From contig OX104115.1 in assembly GCA_944474755.1 (NCBI GenBank), positions 72,020,993 to 72,084,992 on the forward strand: DNA of 64,000 nucleotides. The letters run 5' to 3'. This DNA comes from Limnoperna fortunei (taxonomy: Eukaryota > Mollusca > Bivalvia > Mytilida > Modiolidae). Of this stretch, positions 45,791 to 58,789 are shown piece after piece. The stretch's first letter is position 1. Every line of letters begins with the position of its first letter. Made by a program: the position numbers and the translations under genes. The notes beneath the pieces were generated by a model. It was not told the origin of the DNA. It made no database searches and saw only the letters and a program-made list of their open reading frames with translations.

Positions 45791-47745
45791 TTAAAGAAAT
45801 CTCCATTCCGCAGTGCTGCCAAATCCCGAAGATATTCCTAAATACTTGACATCAAGTGGAGACATATCGGTCCAAGCAAGAATTCTGTTTGTTGTGGTGT
45901 TCCAATCGAAATAGCCAAGTTCTATGTTTCCGCTGACATAAGTGATGTTGATTTTGTTAAATTCGTTACAATTTAACGCTCTACCCGTCTGTTCGGCTTC
46001 TGCTGGATTTTGCTGTCGGTAAGTTCTAATTGCACTCTTTGTATTATTCCAGCCTCCAACAACTATCTCGTACAGTGGACCAGTGGCATCCTGAATAGAC
46101 ATTAACGCAACATGAACATCCGAGCAAGCTTTTACTTCAAAGGTGATTGAACTTTTCCAAATCATTGATATGCCGGCTTTGTAAAGGTTAATATAGCTAT
46201 ACAAATCTGGCGTGAAGAATTGTAATGCGATATCTGAAATTATAAATGGAAAAAAAACAAAATAAACGTCAAAATAATAAATAATGAAATACAACGTATG
46301 TCTGATTTTTGAATGAGAATATTTGTGAATAAAAATATTATTTTGTATCGCATAATTCTGTCATGAAAATTACTTTAAAATAACAACGGAATACGTAACG
46401 TAAATGAAGGTGGTCTTCCCCACCGCCATATGTATATGGTATTCCATCCGAAGACATGCAGGGTTCCATATTAATATTTAGAATACACACTAACAGTATT
46501 TATATTTTAATGAAGTTTGAGCTAGAACTTATTGAGGAAAATGAATTTGTTATTTAATTTTTATTCCTACAACATATATTTTGGTAAACAATCTTATATT
46601 GACATTAATAATGGCTTGATCTCATCAGAATGGCACAATATTAGAAAAGTGATGGTAACACTTCGTATTGAAAATTAATTTTACATTATTATCTCCATCC
46701 CAAAAGCAAGCCGCCGGAATTCCAGAAATGCAACAACATATTGTAATTTATTATAAAATTTAAATTAAATATCCTGTCAGAAAATTCAGCGCACTATAAA
46801 AATCATAATTAAAGGGCGAAATGCATGCTTTTAAAAACAAATCAGTTACATTACACGAAGCATAAATTTACAATTAAATCATTTTTCAAACAAGAACGAC
46901 AACATAAGAAAATTAAGATAACTTAGTCAATACTTTTAAGAAAACAAAATTGAAGATACCGAGGTGTAATCAGGAAACGTGGTGCAAGTACGTTCGTTTT
47001 AACATTTCCTAATTTATTTGAAAAAAAAGATTTTACACATTTAGTTATAACCTGACGTGGAATTATTTACTATTGACAATTGAAAGGAAGATACAGGCCC
47101 AAAAGTAATAACTATGTAACTCATCGGAGCGTCATAAGACGTCTTGTTTTTCTAACAATTCAGTATTTCGGTTAACTAGAGATACAATTTATTTACACAG
47201 AATAATTATTTTAGTTGCATACTTACTCATTGATACAAACAAGCCTGTATGTGAGGCAATAGGATTTTTATCAGTCAATTTGTATGAAGGATACATACAG
47301 CATTCCGATGTAGCGATGTTTATCGTAAAGGCAGAACATAATAAATGCCGACTAAGGCACACATAAGCACAAGTAGGCTTATTACATATAACACAGGATT
47401 TAGTTGAAGTATCTAGAATTACATCATATTCAAATATTCTGAAAACGCTTTCATTGCAAACTGCAAAGAAAATCAAACACGTTAAAGTAAGGTCATCTTA
47501 AAATGTTATTGCAATATTTTTGTTTATTTTTAAATATCTGTCATTTTAATTGTTCAATAATTGATAATTTATTGTTCTAATTTAATAATATTGTTTTCAT
47601 TTTTACCTGCGAGTTGTGACCCTGTCATGTTTTAACATATAGTGTTATAATATTCAAATTTATTTACAGACATAACATATTTTAACTTACCAGACAAAGG
47701 AATTGCTATTACAAACCAGAATAAAAATGTTTGAAATATTTTCAT
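45791..47745 (-). CDS. Secreted PAN/Apple-like plus Methyltransf_FA (farnesoic acid O-methyltransferase-like) protein, 3 exons
   Basis: Complement exons 47745-47691, 47460-47227 and 46233-45791 join in phase 1 at both junctions (TCTG|GTAAGT and ATGA|GTAAGT donors) to give 243 residues. Exon 1 is a signal peptide (MKIFQTFLFWFVIAIPLSG). Exon 2 is a PAN/Apple-like cysteine-rich domain (CVICNKPTCAYVC, SRHLLCSAFTIN, ECCMY). Exon 3 is a complete FA domain: FFTPDLYSYINL, HVALMSIQDATGPLYEIVVG, NNTKSAIRTYRQQ, EAEQTGRALNC, LAWTDMSPLDVKYLGISSG and WRFL at the end. Despite the family name, such domains in molluscs are usually secreted and have no proven methyltransferase activity; a lectin-like or binding role is inference. 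No methyltransferase cofactor motif is visible. Confidence 0.85.
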
Positions 47746-47797
47746 GATTTATTCACCGTTTTTAACACAAATGCCGTTTAGCGTTTTCAGCTCACTG

Positions 47798-47813
47798 CTT
47801 ATATATATATATA
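47798..47813 (-). promoter_or_regulatory. TATA box of the PAN/FA gene
   Basis: The complement reads CTATATATATATATAAG, ending about 53 bases upstream of the ATG at 47745. That spacing allows transcription to start near 47770 with a 5' UTR of about 25-30 bases. The (TA)n run could also be a plain microsatellite. Confidence 0.6.
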
Positions 47814-47829
47814 GTGCTGCAATCAATAA

Positions 47830-49150
47830 TTTTGGTTTGCAAAGATAACAGATAGATTCGGAATTATATGTAATCATCAAAAATCTGCCAATTAAATTTT
47901 GTTTCAAGCAGAAGTGAGAATAATTAGACCGAATTTTACTGATGTTATAATCTGATGTTAGTTTTGTGATTTGTCGGATTAACGGCAGAATTTAGTCCCA
48001 TTATTCGTAATGTAGCAAATAAAAAATTATAACTTCGACCTATTCATTCAAAATTCAACATAATACACATCCCTTTTAGGTGAGGTAAAACGCAGCAGTT
48101 ATTGATTTTAATATTATGCTACTAGATGTTGCTTTTCAAATTTTTGAAAAATGTACATCAGCAATTTCATCAGATAAAAAGTGTATTTTCTGTGATCTTA
48201 TATATTTTTTCTTAATCTACCAATCCAACATTCTGTGAATGACCATTCCGCCAATTATTTCGGCATAAAAAGTTTAGTATGTGTTGACCTCAATGTTAAG
48301 AATTTTTTAAAATACCCATGAGTGCAGTGTGTAAAATTGAGTAGTAAATATGTATTCGCTTGTAGTACCTTCTTGGTCCTAATAAAATCAAAGTTTTTGC
48401 CTAAACTTTACCTAAATAAATCACTTTAAATTCTCTGTTTCACATAGTACTTTGGCCATCAACCTTGTTCTCTTTTTTCTACGACGTTGTATGTTTTTCT
48501 ACGTTAACATGAACTACAGTAAATAAAGATGCATAAATGAAAATAGTTGTTTTAAGTTAACTTACTGAATATTAACAAGAAATATTATTCTGGTGATAAC
48601 ATATACAATATTTTAGAAAAAAGTGATTTTCAAAATCTTTGATTTTCGTGAAATATTTTTTTCCTAATTAAATCGATTGGCCGCTTGTTTAGTGCAATTA
48701 GTGACATAATTTTTGTGTTATCGAATAAAACCTACCATGGACACTAATGTATTTCGACAAATAAGTAAAAAGTACTTAAAAATATTTGCTTAGTCTTTTA
48801 TTCTCTTTTACACATTAAACTTCCATTATATTTCATGCCGAATTCGCCAGATTTATCCAAATGAATTAAAATACGGTATACAATATTACATAATCTCATA
48901 TTAATCGATTTTCAATATTGTGCTTCAATACGAATATTGATAGATACGAATAACGTGAATTATTATCATACTCATTTCATTGTTAGGTAATTTATGAAGA
49001 AGCATACATTAATATCAACAATGCTAACGATCAGATTAATATTTTATAATTATTAAAAATGACTATAATCAATGTCGGTGTAATTTGGTAGAAGTTTTTT
49101 GCATTACAAATAAAAACTGCTTACCTGGTATGGTCGTGAGTCCGGTTTTT
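47830..49150. other. AT-rich intergenic interval without recognised features
   Basis: No exon-like frame, hairpin of note or known repeat was found on either strand. Confidence 0.5.
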
Positions 49151-49159
49151 ACGCAGCTA

Positions 49160-49275
49160 ATAAAATTTTTTTCGAAATCAACAATTATTTTCTCAAAATA
49201 TTCAGCGGTGTCAAATGCGGCGGTTTTTTTCATTTTGTTAGAGCGATTTTCCAAAATCAAAGACACCAAGCGAAG
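49160..49275 (+). repeat. Single arm of the 23.7-kb foldback family
   Basis: AACAATTATTTTCTCAAAAT, ATTCAGCGGTGTCAAATGCG, GCGGTTTTTTTCATTTTG and AGAGCGATTTTCCA agree with the 23728-23815 arm. Overlapping open frames on both strands come from this repeat. Confidence 0.55.
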
Positions 49276-49570
49276 TGCAGCAAGCTCAGTTTGCCTTCTG
49301 AATAAAATTTCCAAAAATTTCTAATACAAATAGGGAAAAAAGCCACACATCGTGTCCTAGGTTTTTTGGTTTACTAATTATATATACATGTATTTTATAA
49401 CTAGTTTCACAGAAGGCAAATGTGGGGTTCACAAATTTTTCTACAATATACACAGTTTACATTACAATAGAAACCTAAACCATAAATTTAACTAGTATAT
49501 ATGCAAGTACTTTGAATAATCGCACAAAAACAATAAAAAAACTTCTATACAATACAAAACAAAAAACACC

Positions 49571-49594
49571 AAAAAAAAAAAAAAAAAAAAAAAA
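49571..49594 (+). repeat. Poly(A) run
   Basis: 24 consecutive A residues, in an A-rich stretch. It could be the tail of a retroposed sequence, but nothing recognisable precedes it. Confidence 0.9.
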
Positions 49595-49599
49595 CACAC

Positions 49600-51165
49600 A
49601 AAACGATAAAGAAAAGAATAACATACAACATATATACAAAAATCGCTCAAAGTAACAGCTTCGAGGTTGAGTGAAAGTGGAGGCAATTAAAAACTTGACA
49701 ATGAAATGATGAAAAATAAATAGATTTAAAAGATGGCCAATTGTATCGATAGTCATAAATCAGGTAGATGTTCGCCCAATTACAGATCACGGTATCAAAA
49801 TTAGCAATGTACGTCAATGTATTCATAATCAGAAGGAACTTGCTAGAAAATGTCTACCTAAAGGAGGCAGTTCCATGAAAACCTTTTCAACATGTGCAGT
49901 CACGTGTACAACCGATTCTTTTATGCAGCATGAATATTGATTATCGATAAATTAGACATCTCTCCGTTTTGATTAAAATAAAAAAAAAAACTTAGAAAGT
50001 CTAACCTGAAAGTTTTCAGGTCAAAATTGCAATGGTGAATAAAAATATCCAATATGGAATTGAATATAACAATTACATTTGCCATAAACAAAAGGGAAGT
50101 TGGTAAGTCTGGAACGAAAATTCCCAGTGTCGAAATCCAGAGCTAGGTCCTTTAATTGTACATATTTGAAACAGCTTCATCTACATCATTTTTAGACTCA
50201 CACTTCAATTATGACACCAACGGTCATCTTAGCACAAGAATTTTTGGTGAACGAGACGACGATTTTAATTTGAAAATTGTCAATTAATCCTCGAATATGC
50301 ATCAATTTTCCAGCTTCTCCTGCATACGCTGTCTAAAGTTCTTAATTGATCCGGTATACAAGTGTTTACAGCGAGTAAACTGATTTTTGCAAAGTCCCTA
50401 TTTCTTCGGAATAAACTTATAAACCAATGTTACAAGAAAAACAAGACTTTAATAGGTTTAGCTATGGTTACCCATTCCTTGCCTAAAAATGTTCTCCTTT
50501 GAAAATATGGTTGCAGATAGTTTTTCCAATTTTTGAACTCAATGTACAGTGAAAGTGCTGCGATGACTGGTTGATACACCTATTGATGACTGGTGGTATA
50601 TGATATCCACCGATTTTAATCAACTAACCTCATATGCTACAATAAGGAAAGAAAGAGGGGGTTGGGGGTTGGCATGCCATAAAACCTGGTTTAACCCAAC
50701 ATTTCTTTTAAAATGAAAATACCAAGTCAAGACCACTGTTGTAGTTACTATATGTTTGATTGTTGGTTCTAGAGTTTTCCGGTTTTTCGAGCTTGTGGAT
50801 TGTCTTTTTTGACAGTTTCCTCGCTGTTCGGTATTGTTATTATCCAATTGGCGAATACAAAAATGAAGGTCAAGAAATAAATATTTCAAAAGAAAAAAAT
50901 AACGAAAAGAAACATAGATAAATAATAAAATGATATAGTCAATCAATAGTTAGGAAACAAACATTTTATCAATTTATTTAAATAAAAAGTAAGAAAAGAG
51001 TCTAATATGCTGACAGTGATGTATTGACCGCATTTTAACCGATTTAAAACCCTACCACAAATAGGTATTATCAAAAAATAAATTGAAAGTACGAAAGAGA
51101 ACAAACCAAATTGGATATGAAAATACTTGTTTACTTTGGAGTTTAATAATTTCATCTTTTTTGGT
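49600..51165. other. No supported feature
   Basis: Low-complexity AT-rich sequence. Complement frames near 50620-51155 are hydrophobic by composition and show no motif. Confidence 0.45.
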
Positions 51166-52034
51166 TCCCTTTTTTATATTTGCCATCCATTATATTCAAG
51201 TAGCAATTTAATATTTAATGTTTGTTAATTAAAATAAGTACTTAAGCTTGGTTCAAATACATTTAAATTAACAATATGTAATATGAACATATCTTTAAAT
51301 TTTGTTTTTTGGTCGATAAGAATAATTTTAAAATTTGACAAGGTTAACGCGAAGTGTGAAAAAAATCACCAAACCAATAACAAAAACCCACCTGTAAGTA
51401 AGTATTTTAAGTTCAGCATGAATCAATATAACTATTATTTCTAACGGTTGATTAAGTTAAGTAGCTTGAATTTGTGTGTTGCAGGAACAAATATTGCTAC
51501 TTCTTCTCTTAACATTGTCGACATGACAAGACAATATTGTAGTACTGTTGTGTCTTGTCTGCTGACTTATCGTATCATATCTTACCATAGTTAGTAAACG
51601 CCGAGATCATTACATTGAATTAAAATTATTCATTTGATTTATGAACAATATGTACGTGTGGAAGCACTTCGATTACATAATCGCAGACAAAACGAAACAG
51701 AACCACCCATAGATTTTTTTTATTATGTTATAGAATTAATTTTATTTGCTCTTAAAAGTGTAATCACTAAGTATATCGTATGGAAAATATCTTATTTCTC
51801 TCCGAATTGCGATTTCCCTTGTCAAAATTGTGTTAATAGTATAGTATAACATGTATTTAAAGTAGAACTTATAATAGTTAAAACTTTACAGTACATTTAA
51901 CGATATCTCGCTAAATGTTAATAAAATATCACTTAAAGATTGGTAAATTAAATTATTGAAAATGGTATAACGAACAATATTTCTGTGTAGTGACATAACT
52001 TTGTTTGTGTTAGAACACTTAATTAAAAATCTAA

Positions 52035-52225
52035 GTGGGGGCCCTTAGTGAACGTAGTTTGTCAACGCCAAGGTTTTGAATTTCAGTCTCGCCGCGGGAT
52101 TATTTGTTTTCTTACTGAAGGTCTGGGTTTTTTCGGGTACCGTTGCTTTCTCCCCAAATGAAATCTGGACACCACGATAGAGCTAAAAATAGCTGAAATT
52201 TGCGTTAAATGAATTCAAACAAATA
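52035..52225 (+). repeat. Strongly diverged SINE inside duplication copy 1
   Basis: It contains GTGGGGGCCC, GTTTGTCAACGCCAAGG, TTTTTTCGGGTACCG, CCCAAATGAAATCTGGACAC and a CAAATAAATAAA tail in SINE order. Confidence 0.6.
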
Positions 52226-53837
52226 AATAAATCTAAGATGTTAGGAAACATTTTACAAGAGATACATATTGATAAACTAATTGAATGTAAAATCGAAAAG
52301 GAATTGATATAAAATAAATTTTAGTCTTGTTGTAGTATAGGAGATTGAGATGTAGCCATTTGCTTACAAAATGCATTAAAGAGTAAGATATATGAAATAA
52401 AATTTAAGGATGATTAGGGGCATACTATGTAATATGTAAAATAAAACAACAAAAGACAACATAGTAAAAAGCAAATATAAAATAATACAACATGGAAATG
52501 TTTGTTTAGGAACTAAAAGATAATAAAATTTATAAAATTAAATAGAATTCGAATACCAACTCAATGATATTATGAATAATACATTAAGCATAAGTCAAAA
52601 TAAACAACTTCAGAATATAAATCTATTCCGTGATCTAAAAAAAAAAATAAAAACAAATCATAGATATTATGAATAATATATACTGCATTAATCAAAATAG
52701 TGCACTTCAAAATCTAAATCTAGTCAATAGTTCTAAACGAAAATTGAAACAAACCATAGATATCTTGGCGAGGGAAGGGTCGATATCAATGGACACATTA
52801 CTTACATTCACTGGTATAGATTGTACTTCTGACGACTACTTTTCGTACAATAAATTTGCGATAAACACATACATTTACTATAATTATTAATGACAATTAA
52901 TCAGAAAAAGAATAAAATAAAAAGTACTTTACTGATGCACTTAAGTTGAAAGTTAGTTATCTTTTTCTTATTGTAAATAAAATGCAAAAAAGTACTGACT
53001 TTAAAATATCAAAATCGTTTTCTAGTGTAGGAAGAATGAAAGTATGGTTTGTTTCTTGTGTTATCAAAACTAATGCAACCCTTCCATCAAATAGCTGTAA
53101 TAATATGATTTGCACATGAATACAATATTATAGCATCGTTGACTGAAGCACACACACAAACCTTAATTAAGCCCATACACTTGGGGTTAGTAAATTAACG
53201 TAAAAAGACTGTATGAAATTCGCAGCAAATGAGAGTAAAAAATAAAAAAAGAAATTACTTCTTATAGTACTTGTAGTGATGAACATACCCGATTTTAACT
53301 TGGCGAATCTACTCCGTAGAAAAGGTTTTGCAGACAAATTATAATATAAATATAAGTATAATATTTGTTCAGTTGCAGTTAGATAATGTAATCATTTATT
53401 TTTGCTCCATTTTATTAATTAACCTCAATAATAATCACATGGTAATATAATGTTTGTTAATTAAAACAAGTACCTACGCTTCGTAAAAGTACATTTACAT
53501 TAACATTTTATCTGATAGGCATGAAATCATTAAACCGATAAAAATCCACCTTAAGTGGTTTAGTTCAGGATAAATATGGATCAATTTAACTACTATTATG
53601 TATGGTTGTATTATTGATACCTAATGCGCACAAAAGTGAGCTCTATTTAACGACATGATCAATTATTGTTTCTGTCAGTCAATTGATAGATTCTTATATT
53701 ACACTTCGAAGTAAAATAAAAACAATTAATTTATTACATAAATATTATATCAGCTGTAACTTTAGTTACATATTAAATAAGCTGACCACCTTTACCGTTT
53801 TATTGATTATAATGAAAATAAAGTTTTGTTTGTTTGT

Positions 53838-54095
53838 TTGAATGGTGTTTTAACGCCACTTTCAGCAATTTTTCAGCTATTTCATGGCGTCCAGTTTTTA
53901 TTGGGGGAGGAAGCCGGAGTACCCGGAGAGAACCCCCGACCTGCGGTAGGAAAACTGGCAATCCTTGTCAATTAAGATTGGAGTCGAGTACACCCTGCCT
54001 GCAGTGAGATTCGAACCCGCAATCTCAGTGTTGACAGACCACGTGATCAATAGTAGACGAACTACCTTGACCACTCGGCCACCGAGGCCCCCTGA
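53838..54095 (-). repeat. tRNA-derived SINE, near-intact antisense copy
   Basis: The + strand reads GAATGGTGTTTTAACGCCAC at the tail end and GACCACTCGGCCACCGAGGC at the head. It differs from the 2521 copy at few positions, so both are probably young. It interrupts duplication copy 2 at a site where copy 1 has no matching copy. Confidence 0.9.
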
Positions 54096-54147
54096 AAATA
54101 AAGTAAATCGATATTTGTATACCATTATAGTAAAGTAATTTCTAACG

Positions 54148-54205
54148 ATTTAGCTGAAAATTGCTAAAAGTGGCTTTGAAACAAACAAACAAACAAACAA
54201 AAAAC
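54148..54205 (+). repeat. SINE 3' tail remnant
   Basis: TTTAGCTGAAAATTGCTAAA, AGTGGC and a (CAAA)n run, 50 bases from the head of the antisense SINE and pointing the other way. Confidence 0.5.
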
Positions 54206-55239
54206 CAAAGTGTTAAAATAACATTTTACATGAGACACATTTTGATAAATAATGGAATGTACAACAGTATCGGAAGTAAAATAAATTGTAGACATTTTGT
54301 TGTACAGGTGGTAGATTTGCAGCAGTTTATAAATTATACGTTAATAAACTGATGCAATTTAAGGTGACAATGTGAATACTTGGCAACATATTAAATAAAA
54401 CAACAAAAGACAGGAAAGTCAAATTATATACACCAAATAATGCAAACTGAGTTTTTTTGGCAAAGGTCATCAAAAACAAAACTATAAAGGCATATGAATA
54501 CTAAATCATTTATATTATGAGTAAAACTTTCAGCAACTATCAAAATAAACAACTTTAAGATCTAAATCTAGTGAATGTTTTGAAAAGGTTATTAAAACAA
54601 ATTATAGATATCTAAAGGTAAAGGGAGTTTCAATAAAAAAAGACTGCGATATGCATGGATAATAACAACTTATCACAAATATTTACTAGTATTAATTATT
54701 TTTGCGACGGTATTTTTTGTACAATAAAAAAACCAGCGGTAATCACGAGTTATAACTTTAATGCGATATAAGTATGAACAGATTTGAGGAGTTGGAAAAC
54801 TAAACATTAGGGTCTTGTTGTTCGGTAGGTTTCCTTTGCTTAGGTTTTTATTTGTATAAACAAGTACTATATTACATAAAAGTACCTAAGCTATGTATAT
54901 AATCACCATCTTATGCACTTTGGTTGGAAGTAGTCATCTATTTTTACAACGAAATAAATACTTTTATGTAGTATATAGCTCGTAACAATTATACCCATAT
55001 AATATATAATCGATATATTATATTACATAAAGATATATAGTTATCAAACATCTCTGTATATAATTTTGAATATTTAAAAAAATGAACTATTTTATGACTA
55101 TTTGCATCTAATTGTTTTTGTTTTTGTTCAGAACCTAAATAACGTAGATCTTGATAACTATCATCTGAAATTTTACTTCCAAATACTAAATGCTTTAATG
55201 CTATGTTTGTTTTAATCTTTTACATTGATTTACATTGAT

Positions 55240-55610
55240 CTTTTCCGAAAAATGTTTCAAGAAATTACATAAAGAAATGCGCGTAATCCTCTTTGATATC
55301 ACATAAATTACATTTGTCATAGTAACTGATTTTCCATTTATAAAACAATGCTTAGTTGGAATGATAATTAACCAGTTTCCATCTAAACACTTTCCATTTA
55401 TTTTCTTAAATATTTTCCAAAATCAACTAAAACTTTTCTCATATTAGGAGATTCTTTTACACCAAGCAACCTTAACCATGTATTGATACCAATGTGTTTA
55501 TAACATTTCTCAGCAATTAAGACATTATAAAATACTTTAGTGGTGAGTTCATCATTCCCATAAAACGACTTTTGCCATCTAAACTTGGTAAGGCACATTG
55601 TGTCATTTTA
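55240..55610 (-). pseudogene. C-terminal relic of a non-LTR retrotransposon
   Basis: The complement encodes KVFYNVLIAEKCYKHIGINT, then WLRLLGV, and after stops DKCNLCDIKEDYAHFF. The CxxC...ED.AHFF pattern is the zinc-knuckle-like C-terminus of many LINE ORF2 proteins. It is short and interrupted, so the clade is not assignable. It sits only in the second copy of the 51-56 kb duplication. Confidence 0.4.
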
Positions 55611-57089
55611 ATCTCGGAAATCTAATTCTCCTTATGGTTTGATTTATGGATAGAAAAGATTCTCATTTGGTTTTCCATTTTCATAAAAATGTCATCTATT
55701 TTTTATTGTAAAGAATGAGTTAAAGTACTGCCTTTTAAATATCAAGTATCGATTTTTATTGTCAAAAGAATGTAATTAAAATATGATCCCTGTATTATCT
55801 AAACCTCGCTCTTTCATCAAACAGTTGCAATAATAATTTGCTAATGAACACAATATTACAGCAGCGTCAACACAAGCCTAATGTAAGCTATTACAGCGTG
55901 TGTTCACTAATATTAAGTAATGACATTTAGATACGAATTAAAATGTATCGAACTAATTTTGTATGCAAAATGCAAAAAGCAGAGTATTTTTGTTGACAAA
56001 AACTGCATAAAGCTCGCTGCAAAGTATAGTATACAAACATGACTTGTAACAAAAAGAACCGTTTAATGAAGAAATAACAATATACGCATTCGAGAAAAAA
56101 AAAGGATCTAAACATTTTGGTTTAGACATCTAGACATTACCAGTGGTATTTAAGTTAATGTTTATAATTAATCTAAAATAAGGTGACAGTGTTTAGGTTC
56201 AAATCAATACATGGATTCTGGTTATCACAATAATGGGGGAATATGGGAGGGCTGATATTCCTTTAACTAGTTCAAGAATGAGGCGAAGGTCTAACATTCC
56301 TTTAACTAGTTCAAAAGCGACACGACAAGGTTTTTCAGTTTGTATATTTCGCCCAGTAACTTTTTTCCCCCAATAAATTGAAATGTGTAGTCTGCGTTGT
56401 TTTTGACGCGTCTAATGTAGAGATACATTAGTTTATAAATCTTAACAGAAGACTGACATAAATAATGTATACCATATGTTCGTAACAAAATATCTGTTAA
56501 GAATAGCAGAAAATATTGAGTGAAATAAAATAATAAAATATTTATATAGAAGGTACAATACGTGTTAATCTAGTTTTCATGAAGATAAACACATAAAACC
56601 ATTCATTGTGGCCAGAATTAATTTAGTAATGTTAAAGTATTGGCAGATTAGAACGGATATTGATACAAAATATTAATTATATAAGAAGACACGTTTATTA
56701 AAATATATTTTTACTAATATTATTTTGTCGTGTACATTTTTTGCATAAGTTGATAGATGAAATAATACATAAAGTTCGTTCAGCATTTGTAAACAACAAA
56801 ATCATACAAAACGTCGATTTTAGTGAATTTTAAACGTTGATATTGACCTAATAGAATGAATTATATCAAATTTAACTGCTGACATAAGATAGGTAACAAT
56901 CATTTGCAGTACTGCATAATGCATTTTTCCTTGTTCATAATTAAAAGTATTTTTAAAAAATTTACTATAAAAATAAAATTTACATACCAAATAATGTATG
57001 GTGTTTTTGGATACCATTAAAAATAATCTATCTCTTCAGTTTATGGTAACTGTAAAATGTATGATCTATTATAGCCCAGGAATCAGAGT

Positions 57090-58065
57090 ATTATTTATGA
57101 ATATCAGCAACCTCGATTCTATTTATTGTATGGTAGAGCCATAAGCAAGATTATCAGCTACCTTACATCTATTTATTGCATGGTAGAGATATCATGTATA
57201 GTAGAGATATCCAAAATATTATCGGTGACAATCGCCTACCGTACCTTTATTTCTTACATAATACACAAGTATTGAAAAGAATATCTATAAAAATCAGCTA
57301 CCTCAGATCTATGTATTGCATGGTAGAGGTATTCGAAAGATTATCCATTAACATTAGGTACCGTATATCTTTTTATTGTATAGTTTAGGTATTAGAAAGA
57401 TGACCATTGAAATGATATACATTAATGTATGATAGAAGTTATAAAAACATTATCAATAGTGTCCATGGTGTCAGAGGATTATGCATAAAATTTAGTTACC
57501 TTACTTCTATTTATTGCATGGTTGATATATCCGAAAGATTATTAATAAAAAGCGTCTTCCTTACATCTATTTATTGCAAGGTAGATGTACTCGAAAGATG
57601 AGCCGTTAAAATGATCGCCTTTAAATTACTCGAATGAACGATAGTTATAAAAAGAATGTTATATGATGACACGGAGCATTATCCATGAAATTCAACTAAC
57701 TAGCATCTAGTTTTTGGATGGTAGAGCCATCAGAAAAATTACAATAAATATCACCTACCTTACATCTATTTATTGAATGGAGAATGTATCCAAAAGATTA
57801 TCCATGAATATAAGCTACCTTGCACCTACCTATTGCATGCTAGAGGTATCCGAAAGATTATACACGAAAATCTGCTACTTATATCTTTATGTATTCATTG
57901 CAACGTCGAAGCATCCGAAAGAAAAAATTAAATTAGGTACCTTAATCTATTTATTGCTTGGTAGATGTATCAGAAAGATTACCCAATAAAATACTCTACT
58001 TTTAATCACTGTAATGTATGATAGAGACATATAAAGTATACCGCATGTATAAGAAGGGAAACCAA
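57090..58065 (+). repeat. Degenerate satellite array, units of about 56-62 bp
   Basis: The core CTACCTTACATCTATTTATT followed by GCATGGTAGAGGTATCCGAA, AGATTATCCAT and AAAAT recurs about 15 times with 10-30% divergence and some unit loss. CTACC and GGTAG at the two sides of the core can pair, giving a small hairpin per unit. Short open frames in the array are by-products. Confidence 0.85.
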
Positions 58066-58149
58066 TAAAAAAGTCACATTACATGATATAAATATCCGAA
58101 GTATGATTTATTAAAACACTACAAAGCAGGAAAAATTTGAAAGGTCAGT

Positions 58150-58510
58150 ATTTATACCGAATTTGACAGGTTTTACTCGACTAGACTCTACCTTAATTTT
58201 ACTTAATATTTCTTGACAATCTTTGTATTGCCTTAATCATTCTCAACCTGCTGGAAATGTCTCAATGAGGCATGATCTGATCTAGACCCAGTCTCGACTA
58301 GTCACACATTGTCTAAAACAATTTCGAGTCTTTACCTAACCAGTCCGACTAGTTTTGTTTTTGTCTGAAAGAGTAGCAACGAGTTAAATGAGACATAATA
58401 CGTCTCGACACTGTCCCAACTCATCTAAGTATGCTCTGAACCAGTCTAGACAAATATGAAGACTGAATTTGTCTCAACCTTGTTTTAAAATAGATTTAGA
58501 AAATTTTTAT
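58150..58510 (+). repeat. Degenerate CTCGAC/AGTC-word array, related to 5890-6300
   Basis: CTCGACTAGACTCTACC, AGTCTCGACTAGTC, GTCCGACTAG and CGTCTCGACACTGTCC recur every 20-30 bases, directly after the 57-58 kb satellite. Confidence 0.4.
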
Positions 58511-58789
58511 TAAATTATTGTAAAAGTTTTTGTAATACATATTTATACAAAAAATGACCAAATTGTCCATTATTTCACATAAATACAAATGTACACATAA
58601 ATAACATACATATAAAGTAATTGGCTAAATAACATTAAAAACGTTTCTATTTAAATTGTCAGGCGCATACTTTTTAAATACATTAATATTATTGCATAAT
58701 GTAATCTTATGGCAAAGACTGTCACAATTTTGGAATTTTAAAATGTTCGCACAGCAACTAGGATAAAAAACTGGTTTTTAAACAATTAA

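Larger units (their letters stand above)
51170..55900 (+). repeat. Diverged segmental tandem duplication, period about 2-2.7 kb
   Basis: Colinear pairs are: 51225 with 53460 (GTTTGTTAATTAAAA-AAGTAC), 51410 with 53566 (AGTTCAG-AT...TCAAT-TAACTA), 52240 with 54220 (AACATTTTACA-GAGA), 52440 with 54393 (AATAAAACAACAAAAGACA), 52700 with 54550 (AATCTAAATCTAGT-AAT) and 53080 with 55800 (CATCAAA-AG-TG-AATAATA). Copies differ by SINE insertions and by a LINE-like insert in copy 2. Confidence 0.6.

Noticed and set aside
57090..58065. CRISPR array or repeat-protein gene
   Set aside because: Units are contiguous, diverged and have no unique spacers. Frames are broken in every unit.
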